Assembly (NCBI RefSeq): GCF_011947195.1
Contig: NZ_JAATVY010000029.1
Coordinates: forward strand, 1-64,000
Direction: 5' to 3'
Length of the DNA stretch: 64,000 bases
Source: Planosporangium thailandense
GTDB lineage: Bacteria; Actinomycetota; Actinomycetes; Mycobacteriales; Micromonosporaceae
Shown here: positions 38,671-45,950 of the stretch, piece by piece
How the letters are laid out: each line of letters begins with the position of its first letter
Position numbering within the stretch: the stretch's first letter is position 1
Translations under genes and position numbers: made by a program
Notes under the pieces: model-generated
The model's input: the letters and a program-made list of their open reading frames with translations, nothing else
What the model was told of the DNA's origin: nothing
Database searches by the model: none

Positions 38671-38999
38671 AACGGCATCTCCCTTCCCGTTCGCGGACGG
38701 CCCGACCGGCGGGAGTGTCCGGCCCGGTCAGGCTGGGAATCGTGCGAAGTGGCGGAGGGCGCTTGCCCCCTCAGGAACGGACGAAACCAACCGTTCGAAG
38801 TGGACCGCCGGGTGATGCGCGCCGTCGCACTGTCCACCAGGTACAGCCAGGCGCCGGGCGTCGCACAGAGTCATGGCATCCCGTATCGGCCCCTACGCCA
38901 TCGCCGTTGAGTGAGTGCCGGCGCTCATGAACGAGGGTGACCAGCGCCACGGTGCGTTCGCCGGATCCACGAGCCGCGATAGGAGGCGTTCGGACTGCG
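38671..38999. other. Divergent intergenic region without a gene
   Basis: 329 bases separate the secreted propeller gene and the acyltransferase gene. No frame here has both a ribosome site and the local codon bias. An AGGAGG at about 38982-38987 belongs to the acyltransferase start. The stretch should carry the promoters of both genes; I cannot place boxes with confidence. Confidence 0.4.
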
Positions 39000-40169
39000 A
39001 TGCACCAACCGACGGCGCACGAGAGCGGGACCCTGATCGGTCCAACCTGGGGGAGCGGTCAGACCGGCCGCCGGCAGACCCGGTGGCACGCTCCTGGGCT
39101 CGACGTCCTGCGGTTCGCGCTCTTTCTGTGCGTGTGGCTGCTGCACAGCGTCGGCCGCCTACCCGCAGTCGAGTCACTCGGACGGGCGTTCGTCGGCGCC
39201 TCCCGGTTCGGCGGATTCGGCGTGGTCGGCTTCTTCACCCTCAGCTCGTACCTGATCACCCGGCTGTTGCTCATCGAGCGCTCGACCACCGGTCGGATCC
39301 GGCAAGGCGCCTACTGGTGGCGTCGCATCCTGCGAATCTGGCCGCTGTACTTCGTCCTGCTGGCGATCGCCTGGGTCGGTGACGCGGTTGGAGTCCGGGG
39401 AGCGTTGCCCACCAGCGCGGTTCCCTACTACCTGACCTTCACATTCAACTGGGCGGTGCCGCTGCTGCCCGGGCCGGTGAGCTTTCTCAGCCACACCTGG
39501 TCGATCGGCGTGGAGGAGCAGGCGTACCTGCTGCTGCCGCTCCTTGCGCTGCTCGGCGCCACCGGCCGTTGGCGGGTCCTCGTCACGCTGGCGGCGCTCG
39601 GTCCGATCGCCCGCCTGGTCACCATCGAGGCCGGCGCACGTTACCCGATGGTCTGGAACGCCACCACCTCACACCTCGACGCGATCGTCATCGGCGCCGT
39701 ACTCGCCACTGTGCACCATCGGCACGGGCGGGCGTGGCGGTACCTCGACAGGGCGTTGGGCGGCCGGCGCGGGCCGGTCGTCCTCACCTTGGGCCTGATT
39801 GCGCTGATGACCCTCGCCGGGCTGCAGTATCCGGCGATCTACGCGGGCCGGCTCAGCGTCGTGTCGTACTCGCTGGTCTCCCTGCTCGCGGCAGCCGCCA
39901 TCGTGGTGGCACAGCGCGCCCGCTGCGCGAACCCGCCGGCCCGCGTCCTCGGCTGGTTGGGTCGGCGGACCTACGGGTTGTACATGTACCACTGGCCGGT
40001 TCTGCTCTCACTGGAGGCGTTGGACGCGTCCCTCGGGTGGCGGTTCGGGCCGGCGCAGTTGGTGTGTTCCCTGGTGCTCACGGTGGTGCTCGCGGTGCTC
40101 AGCTATCAGCTGTTCGAGAAGCGGTTCCTGTCGCTGCGCCGCCGCTTCCAGGCGGTGGTCACCGACTGA
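39000..40169 (+). CDS. Acyltransferase 3 family membrane protein
   Basis: About ten TM helices in 389 residues and the acyltransferase-3 pattern: LDVLRFALFLCVWLLHS with the conserved Arg and His near the N-terminus, then FGGFGVVGFFTLSSYLITRLLL, YWWRRILRIWPLY, HTWSIGVEEQAYLLLPLL and YGLYMYHWPVLL. Such enzymes O-acylate sugars of antibiotics or the cell surface. The ATG at 39000 is preferred (AGGAGG 13 bases upstream, rather far). GTG 38937 would add a non-hydrophobic extension. The 3' end overlaps the convergent DUF4126 gene by 11 bases. Confidence 0.9.
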   Translation: MHQPTAHESGTLIGPTWGSGQTGRRQTRWHAPGLDVLRFALFLCVWLLHSVGRLPAVESLGRAFVGASRFGGFGVVGFFTLSSYLITRLLLIERSTTGRIRQGAYWWRRILRIWPLYFVLLAIAWVGDAVGVRGALPTSAVPYYLTFTFNWAVPLLPGPVSFLSHTWSIGVEEQAYLLLPLLALLGATGRWRVLVTLAALGPIARLVTIEAGARYPMVWNATTSHLDAIVIGAVLATVHHRHGRAWRYLDRALGGRRGPVVLTLGLIALMTLAGLQYPAIYAGRLSVVSYSLVSLLAAAAIVVAQRARCANPPARVLGWLGRRTYGLYMYHWPVLLSLEALDASLGWRFGPAQLVCSLVLTVVLAVLSYQLFEKRFLSLRRRFQAVVTD

Positions 40170-40764
40170 GCGAAGGGGTGGCCCTGCGTCGGCGCCGGCG
40201 CCGGCGCCGACGCAGGGCCCAGAACCCGGCGACCATCGCGACCAGTCCGACCAGCACGAGTACCGGAAGCAGGATCGCGGCCAGGGACAGGGCGATGCTG
40301 CCGAGGTCTTCGACGGTGCTCACGACCGGCGCACCGAAACCGGCCGTGCTGGCGTTGACGACCGGCCGCGCTGCCGCCTTCCCGCTGTGGACCGTCAGGG
40401 AGATCAGCACGCCGAGTACGACCGGCACCCACTGGTGCCCGGAGAAGAACCGGCCCGGGTCGGAGACCGTGACCGTCCGGGCGCCGGAAGCCGCGCCGAA
40501 CGCCAGTCCGCCGGCGGTCGGGCGGACCGCCGTCTGGACGATGTCGTTGACATGGTCGACCACCGGGACCTTGTCGGCGACGATCTCGACCGCCAGCAGC
40601 ACGCCGAGGATCGCGAGGATCCAGCCGCCCGCCAGCCAGTGCCAGGACGGCGGGAGGGTGACCACGCTGGTGTACCGCGCGAGCAGCCCCATCGCCAGCA
40701 GGGGGATGTAGGCGTTCAGGCCGGCCGACGTGGCGAGCCCGGCTCCGGTCAGCGCTTCCAGCAC
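40159..40764 (-). CDS. DUF4126 membrane protein
   Basis: 201 residues with the DUF4126 start (LTGAGLATSAGLNAYIPLLAMGLLARY) and core WLAGGWILAILGVLLAVEIVADKVPVVDHVNDIVQTAVRPTAG. About five TM helices. The C-terminal tail has 11 Arg in 12 residues, encoded by a cgccgg-type run at 40190-40215, and then PSLSR. The function of this family is unknown. It overlaps the acyltransferase gene. Confidence 0.85.
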   Translation of the reverse strand: MLEALTGAGLATSAGLNAYIPLLAMGLLARYTSVVTLPPSWHWLAGGWILAILGVLLAVEIVADKVPVVDHVNDIVQTAVRPTAGGLAFGAASGARTVTVSDPGRFFSGHQWVPVVLGVLISLTVHSGKAAARPVVNASTAGFGAPVVSTVEDLGSIALSLAAILLPVLVLVGLVAMVAGFWALRRRRRRRRRRATPSLSR

Positions 40765-40785
40765 CGCTTCAGCATGACAGCGACG

Positions 40786-40860
40786 GGCAATGATGGCTCA
40801 GCACGGCAATGATGGCTCAGCGCAGCGAATACGGCTCACCACGGCAATACGGCTCAGCAC
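40786..40860. repeat. 18-19 bp tandem repeat covering the 3' end of the DUF4259 gene
   Basis: Four head-to-tail units: 40786-40804, 40805-40823, 40824-40842 and 40843-40860, each like ggcaatgatggctcagcac. A partial fifth unit (agcgaatcgc) follows inside the coding end. On the minus strand every unit contains a TGA (40798-40800, 40817-40819, 40836-40838, 40854-40856). The last of these is the actual stop codon of the DUF4259 gene. Confidence 0.85.
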
Positions 40861-41264
40861 AGCGAATCGCGGACGACCTCCAGCGTCTCGACCGCCTCAC
40901 GCAGGTTGTCCGCCTTCTGCCACAGCTGGTACCAGCCCGAGTCATGCTCCTCGATCCGCTCCAACGCGTCGCGCGCGAGCGAGGGGAGGTCCGGAGGGAT
41001 CTTGGGTGGATCGTCCAGCGTCAGGAACTCCGGCGCGTAGTCGGACTCGATGAGGGGCGCGCCGGGGCAGCCGGCCGCCGCGACCGTGGCCGCGGCGAAC
41101 GCGCGGAAGGCGGACTCGGCGTCGACCGCCTCGTCGGCGTCGACCGCCGCCTGCAGGCTCCCGCGGAGCATGAGCACGCGCTGGTCGGGGTCGGCGTCGT
41201 CCAGCTCCGTCGCGAACTGCTCGGCGACGTCGTTGTCGAACGGACCGGTACCCCAGACGTTCAT
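40854..41264 (-). CDS. DUF4259 protein
   Basis: 136 residues from ATG 41264 ([17 protein letters not shown]), with ribosome site GGAGGGAAG. The MNVWGxGxFDNDxAxDF opening is diagnostic of DUF4259. The rest is acidic and helical ([30 protein letters not shown]). Function unknown; the family is often near immunity or toxin-associated genes elsewhere, but nothing of that sort is beside it here. The stop codon lies in a tandem repeat. It is divergent from nucS. Confidence 0.88.
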   Translation of the reverse strand: MNVWGTGPFDNDVAEQFATELDDADPDQRVLMLRGSLQAAVDADEAVDAESAFRAFAAATVAAAGCPGAPLIESDYAPEFLTLDDPPKIPPDLPSLARDALERIEEHDSGWYQLWQKADNLREAVETLEVVRDSLC

Positions 41265-41336
41265 CGAACTTCCCTCCAGCATCGACAACCGGCCGGTCGT
41301 AGCACGCGGCTGTCTGCTTGTGGGTACCCTCTCCCG

Positions 41337-41996
41337 GTGCGACTAGTCATCGCCCGGTGTTCGGTGGATTACATCGGCCGGCTCACAGCCCATCTTCCGC
41401 TCGCGACGCGGCTGCTCATGGTCAAGGCCGACGGGTCGGTGTCCATCCACGCCGACGACCGTGCATACAAACCACTCAACTGGATGAGCCCGCCATGCCG
41501 GGTCGAGGAGGCCCCCGGCGTGTGGCGGGTGGTCAACAAGGCCGGTGAGGAGCTGCGCATCACCATCGAGGAGGTGCTGCACGACACCTCACACGAGCTG
41601 GGTGTCGACCCGGGCCTGATCAAGGACGGCGTGGAGGCGCACCTGCAGGAGCTGCTCGCGGCGACCCCGAGCGTGCTGGGGGAGGGCTACACGCTGATCC
41701 GCCGCGAGTACCCGACCGCGATCGGGCCGGTCGACCTGCTGTGCCGCGACGCGGACGGCGCGACCATCGCCGTGGAGGTCAAGCGGCGCGGCGAGATCGA
41801 CGGGGTGGAGCAGCTGACCCGTTATCTGGAGCTGCTCGGCCGGGACCCGCTGCTCGCCCCGGTCTCCGGCGTCTTTGCCGCCCAGGAGATCAAACCCCAG
41901 GCGAGGGTACTGGCCGAGGACCGCGGGATCCGCTGCGTCGTCCTCGACTACCACGCGCTGAGGGGCATCACCCGCGACGAGATGACGCTGTTCTGA
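41337..41996 (+). CDS. nucS: Mismatch-specific endonuclease NucS (EndoMS)
   Basis: NucS cuts both strands at G-T, T-T and G-G mismatches and replaces MutS/MutL in actinobacteria. From GTG 41337 the product has 219 residues: an N-terminal DNA-binding half ([19 protein letters not shown]) and a C-terminal nuclease half with the D-ExK centre ([12 protein letters not shown], then [21 protein letters not shown]). The last residues, DEMTLF, resemble the short C-terminal sliding-clamp motif described for mycobacterial and corynebacterial NucS. A long upstream in-frame extension crosses the divergent gene and is a shadow. The 3' end overlaps the convergent kinase gene by 29 bases. Confidence 0.95.
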   Translation: MRLVIARCSVDYIGRLTAHLPLATRLLMVKADGSVSIHADDRAYKPLNWMSPPCRVEEAPGVWRVVNKAGEELRITIEEVLHDTSHELGVDPGLIKDGVEAHLQELLAATPSVLGEGYTLIRREYPTAIGPVDLLCRDADGATIAVEVKRRGEIDGVEQLTRYLELLGRDPLLAPVSGVFAAQEIKPQARVLAEDRGIRCVVLDYHALRGITRDEMTLF

Positions 41997-42459
41997 CGGT
42001 CTCCCGCGCCCACGGCGTGACGGTGAAGCCGCCCCGCCCGTCCTGACGAACGGTGTACAGCGCGTCGAATCCTTCGTCGAAGGAGGGCCGGGTCAGCCGC
42101 TTCAGGGTGGAGAACAGTCCGACGTCCGGTACCCGTTTGCGGCCCTCACGCTGGGCGTTACGGGCCAGCGACACGGCGGGGTCGGGCGGGAACCAGTACC
42201 CGACGGCCTTCGCGCCGTGGGCGTGCGCCATCTCGATGAGCGGTACCCGCTCGTGGCGTGACGGGTTGGTGTTGTCGACGGCGACGTCGCGGCCTTCGAT
42301 GAGGGCCGCGGCGATCTCCCGCCGCTGCCGCTGCTCGCGGTGCCGGGCGTTGGGCCAGTTGTCCTTGCTGACGTGCGCATGCGTGGACGCCAGGCGCTGC
42401 CGGTAGAACGTCGACTTGCCCGACGCCTGGAGTCCGGCCAGCAGCGCCACCTCGGCCAT
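41968..42459 (-). CDS. P-loop kinase of the polynucleotide-kinase type
   Basis: 163 residues beginning [20 protein letters not shown], a Walker A at residues 9-16. They continue with [21 protein letters not shown] and [21 protein letters not shown], which match the kinase domain of Pnkp/AAA_33 proteins that phosphorylate 5' ends of nucleic acids or small molecules. A later [27 protein letters not shown] contains the lid arginines. Position next to nucS hints at DNA-end metabolism, but the actual substrate is unknown. Confidence 0.85.
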   Translation of the reverse strand: MAEVALLAGLQASGKSTFYRQRLASTHAHVSKDNWPNARHREQRQRREIAAALIEGRDVAVDNTNPSRHERVPLIEMAHAHGAKAVGYWFPPDPAVSLARNAQREGRKRVPDVGLFSTLKRLTRPSFDEGFDALYTVRQDGRGGFTVTPWARETVRTASSRRG

Positions 42460-42474
42460 GCCGACCCCTCTACC

Positions 42475-42528
42475 CGCGATCTTGGACAGTTAGCGGGCCT
42501 ATAACCCCGCGAAGTGTCCAAGATCGCG
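42475..42528. repeat. Dispersed hairpin, TTGGACACTTGGCG type (copy 2)
   Basis: Arms 42475-42497 and 42506-42528 pair over 23 positions with two mismatches; loop CCTATAAC. The right arm contains GTGTCCAAGATCG, identical to the copies at 32972 and 62436. It lies between two leftward genes. Confidence 0.88.
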
Positions 42529-42531
42529 GAG

Positions 42532-44037
42532 TCAGCGGCTGCGGCCGTGCACCAGCCGGACGGCGCGGGCGATCATCGCGACCGCCTTGGGGGAGCGGTC
42601 GAACGACATCGCCGGCAGCGGCGACGGCATCCGGCGGCGGGTGATCGCCTTGGCCCGGGCGAACTCGCGCAGCCCGTCCTCGCCGTGGATGCGGCCGAAG
42701 CCGGAGTCGCCGATGCCGCCGAACGGAAGGCTCGGCACCCCGGCGAAGGAGAGCGCCCCGTTGACCGCCGTCATGCCCGAGCGCAGCCGCCGGGCCAGTT
42801 CCATGCCGCGCGAGCGGGAGAAGACCGAGCCGCCGAGGCCGTAGACGGACGCGTTCGCCCGCTCCACCGCCTCGTCGCCGTCGCGCACCCTGGTCACCGT
42901 GAGCGTCGGGCCGAACGTCTCCTCGCGTACGGCGACGCTGTCCTCGGGCACGTCCACGAGGATCGTCGGCTTCACGTACGGAGGCTGCACCGCGTCGGGG
43001 CCGCCCAGCACCGCCCGGCCGCCCCGGGCGATCGCGTCGTCGATGTGCCGGCGGATCACGTCGATCTGGCCGGGCATGGTGATCGGGCCGAAGTCGGCGT
43101 CCTCGCCGTCGCTCACGGTGAGCTTCGCCGCGCGCTCCACCAGCTTGCCGAGGAAGTCGTCGTAGACCCGCTCGGCCACGTAGACCCGCTCGATGCCGAT
43201 GCAGGTCTGGCCGGCGTTCGTCATGCCGCCCCACAGGCAGGCCGAGACCGCCGCGTCGAGGTCGGCGTCCGCCTCGACGATCATCGCGTCCTTCCCGCCG
43301 CACTCCACGAGTACGGGAGTGAGCGTCTCCGCGCACGCGGCCATCACCTTCTTGCCGGTGGCGGTCGAGCCGGTGAACGCGAGCTTGCCGACGCCCGACC
43401 GGCACAGCGCGCCGCCCACCTCGCCGGTGCCGTGGACGATCTGCAGGACCGGCTGCTCGGGCACCACCTCGGCGAACCGGTCGACCAGCCACTGCCCGAC
43501 GGCCGGGGTGTACTCGCTGGGCTTGAAGACGACCGCGTTGCCGGCGGCGAGGGCGTAGGCGATCGAGCCCATCGGGGTGAAGACCGGGTAGTTCCAGGGG
43601 CCGATCACACCGATCACCCCGTACGGCTGGTACTCCAGGTACGCCGCGTGCTCGGCCACCAGGAGCGAGCCGCGCACCCGGCGCGGACCGAGCACCCGGC
43701 GGGCGTGTCTGGCGGCCCACGCCACGTGGTCGATGGCGGCCGTGACCTCGACGACGGCCTCGGCCGCGGGCTTGCCGCCCTCGCGGTGGACCAGATCGGC
43801 CAGCTCCGCCAGGCGGTTGGCGAGGAGGCTGCGGTAGCGCAGGAGGCGTTCGCGGCGGCCGTCGAAGCCGAGCGAGGCCCACCAGGAGGACGCGGTACGG
43901 GCGCGGGCGACGGCGGCGTCCACCTCGGCGGCGGAGGCCACCGGGAAGCGGCCCACCTCGTCGCCCGTGGCTGGGCTGGTCGAGACGAGCACGCCGTCTT
44001 CAACGACCGGTACGCCGGGGGTGCGGGTCGCCGTCAT
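42532..44037 (-). CDS. Aldehyde dehydrogenase (NAD(P)+-dependent)
   Basis: 501 residues with the full ALDH set: GVIGVIGPWNYPVFTPMGSIAYALAAGNAVVFKPSE, the NAD site FTGSTATGKKVM, the catalytic Glu in LVECGGKD and the nucleophilic Cys in MTNAGQTCIGIERVYV. Near the C-terminus, PFGGIGDSGFGRIHGEDGLREF and a longer tail (RRRMPSPLPAMSF) resemble the succinate-semialdehyde/fatty-aldehyde group, but the substrate cannot be fixed from sequence. A second leftward gene precedes it at 44083; the gap is short enough for co-transcription. Confidence 0.93.
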   Translation of the reverse strand: MTATRTPGVPVVEDGVLVSTSPATGDEVGRFPVASAAEVDAAVARARTASSWWASLGFDGRRERLLRYRSLLANRLAELADLVHREGGKPAAEAVVEVTAAIDHVAWAARHARRVLGPRRVRGSLLVAEHAAYLEYQPYGVIGVIGPWNYPVFTPMGSIAYALAAGNAVVFKPSEYTPAVGQWLVDRFAEVVPEQPVLQIVHGTGEVGGALCRSGVGKLAFTGSTATGKKVMAACAETLTPVLVECGGKDAMIVEADADLDAAVSACLWGGMTNAGQTCIGIERVYVAERVYDDFLGKLVERAAKLTVSDGEDADFGPITMPGQIDVIRRHIDDAIARGGRAVLGGPDAVQPPYVKPTILVDVPEDSVAVREETFGPTLTVTRVRDGDEAVERANASVYGLGGSVFSRSRGMELARRLRSGMTAVNGALSFAGVPSLPFGGIGDSGFGRIHGEDGLREFARAKAITRRRMPSPLPAMSFDRSPKAVAMIARAVRLVHGRSR

Positions 44038-44082
44038 GCCGGGCTCCCATCGTGGTGGTTGCCCGTCAGCTTAGCCGTGAAG

Positions 44083-44781
44083 CTACTCGCTGGTAATAGG
44101 CTGATCGAGATGTTGCTCGATTATCCGCCGCGCCACGTCGGCCGGGTCCGGTAGCTCGCCGCGTTCGTGAAGCTCCACGTACCGGTCCCGGTCGGGGAAC
44201 TCCGACGCCCGCAGCGCCGCCTGCATCCCGGTGTCCATCACGCCGGGGTTGACGTTGGCGACGTACAGCCCGGGGTGCTCGGCCCGCAACCCCTCGAAGA
44301 ACATCTCGGCGCCCCGCTTGGTCGCGGAGTACACCGACCAGTTCTTGATCGTCCGGTGCGCGGCGCCGGACGAGATGAACAGGACCCGTGCCGGCCGGCC
44401 AGGTGGGAGCGCGTTCATGAACGCGTTGGTCAGCAGCATCGGCGCGGTCAGGTTGACGCCCACGGCGGTGACCGCCGCCGCCTCCGGAAGCTGCCCGATC
44501 GGGCCGACCGGCTCGACCACTCCCGCGTTGTGGATCAGTACGGCGGGCCCGGAGCCGTCCGCGAGGAACTCGCGCAGGGTGTCGGCGCTCGGCAGGGTAG
44601 TGGGATCGGCCAGTTCGGCCTGGTGCAGCCGGACCCGGCTCGGCTCGGCCGTGGCGAGGCTGACCTGCTCGTCGGTGAAGCGGCGCCCGATACCGAAGAT
44701 CCGGTCGCCGTCGCCGCGCAACTGGGCGAAGAGGTCGGCGCCGAGCCCGCGGGAGATGCCGGTGAGGACGACAGAGCGCAT
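44083..44781 (-). CDS. Short-chain dehydrogenase/reductase
   Basis: 232 residues from ATG 44781. The NAD(P) loop is TGISRGLGADLFAQL, LIHNAGVVEPVG replaces the usual NNAG, and the catalytic Ser and Tyr-Lys appear in ISSGAAHRTIKNWSVYSATKRGAEMF. The layout (VVLTGISRGLG, acidic Cap1, ANVNPGVMDTGMQ) resembles sepiapterin-reductase-like SDRs such as benzil reductase. The longer upstream frame to 44832 overlaps marR and has no ribosome site. It lies 10 bases after marR in the doxX-marR-SDR direction. Confidence 0.9.
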   Translation of the reverse strand: MRSVVLTGISRGLGADLFAQLRGDGDRIFGIGRRFTDEQVSLATAEPSRVRLHQAELADPTTLPSADTLREFLADGSGPAVLIHNAGVVEPVGPIGQLPEAAAVTAVGVNLTAPMLLTNAFMNALPPGRPARVLFISSGAAHRTIKNWSVYSATKRGAEMFFEGLRAEHPGLYVANVNPGVMDTGMQAALRASEFPDRDRYVELHERGELPDPADVARRIIEQHLDQPITSE

Positions 44782-44791
44782 AGTGGGAACC

Positions 44792-45271
44792 CTACGGCGC
44801 GGTCTCGACCTCGGCTCCCGGGCATGGAGCAAGTTGCCCGGCGACGCTTGCCAGGGCGTCGGCGAGGGCGGCGGTCTGCTCGCGAGAGAGCCGGTCGAAC
44901 AACAGCCGGCGGACGTCCGCCGCGTGCTGCGGCGCCACCTCCTCGATCAGGCGGCGGCCGGCCTCGGTGATGACCGCGATGCTCACCCTGCCGTCGTCGT
45001 CGCTGCCACGTACCTGTACGTAGCCGCGCTCGATGAGTTTGCGCATCCGGTGGCTGAGCCGACTCGGCGACACATTCATGGATTGCGCGAGGTCGCACAG
45101 TCGCAGGCCGTCGGGCTGCTCGCTGAGAGCGGCGAGCAGCCCGTACTCGACATGGACGAGGCCGTGGGCCCGGAATGTTCGCTCGATCTCGGGCAGGCCC
45201 ACGATGACGAGGGTCATCAGGGACAGCCAGGCGCGTCGTTCCGTCTCGTCCAACCAGCGTGGCTCAGCCAT
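44792..45271 (-). CDS. MarR-family transcriptional regulator
   Basis: 159 residues with a MarR winged helix: LLAALSEQPDGLRLCDLAQSMNVSPSRLSHRMRKLIERGYVQVRGSDDDGRVSIAVITEAGRRL, flanked by dimerisation helices. It is the second gene of a leftward set, 16 bases after doxX. Two 12-bp palindromes at the doxX promoter (45700 and 45732) are ideal autoregulatory sites, so it probably represses doxX-marR(-SDR) until a ligand, often a phenolic or oxidant, releases it. The ligand is not predictable. Confidence 0.92.
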   Translation of the reverse strand: MAEPRWLDETERRAWLSLMTLVIVGLPEIERTFRAHGLVHVEYGLLAALSEQPDGLRLCDLAQSMNVSPSRLSHRMRKLIERGYVQVRGSDDDGRVSIAVITEAGRRLIEEVAPQHAADVRRLLFDRLSREQTAALADALASVAGQLAPCPGAEVETAP

Positions 45272-45287
45272 GTGAGCAATGGTTCCC

Positions 45288-45659
45288 TCAGAAGTGGTAC
45301 GGGCCGAAGCGACCCCACGCGATGATCGCGGCGATCACGAGCAGAACGACGTTGATCGGGACCATCTTGCCCTCGCCGCGGCGGAGGTGGACGACGATGG
45401 CGAGGGCCATGACGATCAGCAGGCCGGTGGCCGCGAGCGGGGTGAGGACCGGGGCGATCCCCGTGGCGGCGGGCAGGATCAGCCCGAGCGCGCCGAGCAC
45501 CTCCACAGCGCCGATGACCTTGACCGTACCCGCGGAGAAGTCCTCCACGTACGCCATGTTCTTCTGCAGCTTCTCCTTCGGCTGGAGCAACTTCGACGCG
45601 CCCGCGCCGAGGAAGGCCAGTGCGAGGAGGATCTGCAGGATCCAGAGAAAGACGTTCAT
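45288..45659 (-). CDS. DoxX-like membrane protein
   Basis: 123 residues and four TM helices. The DoxX pattern is present: ILLALAFLGAGASKLLQPKEKL at the N-terminus, then VKVIGAVEVLGALGLILPAATGIAPVLTPLAATGL and a fourth helix ending IAAIIAWGRFGPYHF. DoxX-like proteins are linked to quinone/thiol redox and stress responses. The ATG at 45659 has AAGGAG ten bases upstream. It is the first gene of the marR-controlled unit, behind a consensus-type promoter. Confidence 0.9.
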   Translation of the reverse strand: MNVFLWILQILLALAFLGAGASKLLQPKEKLQKNMAYVEDFSAGTVKVIGAVEVLGALGLILPAATGIAPVLTPLAATGLLIVMALAIVVHLRRGEGKMVPINVVLLVIAAIIAWGRFGPYHF

Positions 45660-45699
45660 CGCTCAACGCTCCTTGATCGTCGCCGGATAACTCTCTTAG

Positions 45700-45743
45700 T
45701 TGAAGCTTCAACGAAATGTACGAAGTTATTGTTGAAGCGTCAA
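45700..45743 (-). promoter_or_regulatory. doxX promoter with two MarR-type operators
   Basis: On the minus strand TTGACG (45743-45738) and TACATT (45720-45715) are separated by exactly 17 bases. TTGAAGCTTCAA (45700-45711, a perfect palindrome extended to GTTGAAGCTTCAAC) lies at about the start point. TTGAAGCGTCAA (45732-45743, one mismatch) covers the -35 box. The operator centres are 32 bp apart, three helical turns, so two dimers would bind the same face and block the promoter. Confidence 0.85.
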
Positions 45744-45912
45744 GTAAATTCACCGGCGACGGGTCGCGTGGGGGCGTCCGCTCGGGGGAGATACCACCCG
45801 AAGAACCCGGGTGCTGCGTACGCGCCCGGCCCCACCGGGTTCACAGATATCGATCGAGATGCGGTTGGGCGGCATACGTCACACCTCGTTACGCGGCGCG
45901 GCGCGGACACGT

Positions 45913-45931
45913 ACCTTAATTTCCGTTAGGT
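45913..45931. promoter_or_regulatory. Palindrome upstream of the fused dehydrogenase gene
   Basis: ACCTTAA (45913-45919) and TTAGGT (45926-45931) flank six bases: form CTTAA-N6-TTAGG. It sits 20-38 bases before the GTG at 45951, in a place suited to an operator. A close relative, CCTAA-N6-TTAAG, lies at 55786-55801. Confidence 0.45.
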
Positions 45932-45950
45932 ATCCGTGGGAGGTCTCAAG

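Noticed and set aside
40786-40860. CRISPR array or iteron-type origin
   Set aside because: 18-19 bp units directly abut with no spacers; no replication initiator nearby; they overlap a gene end.
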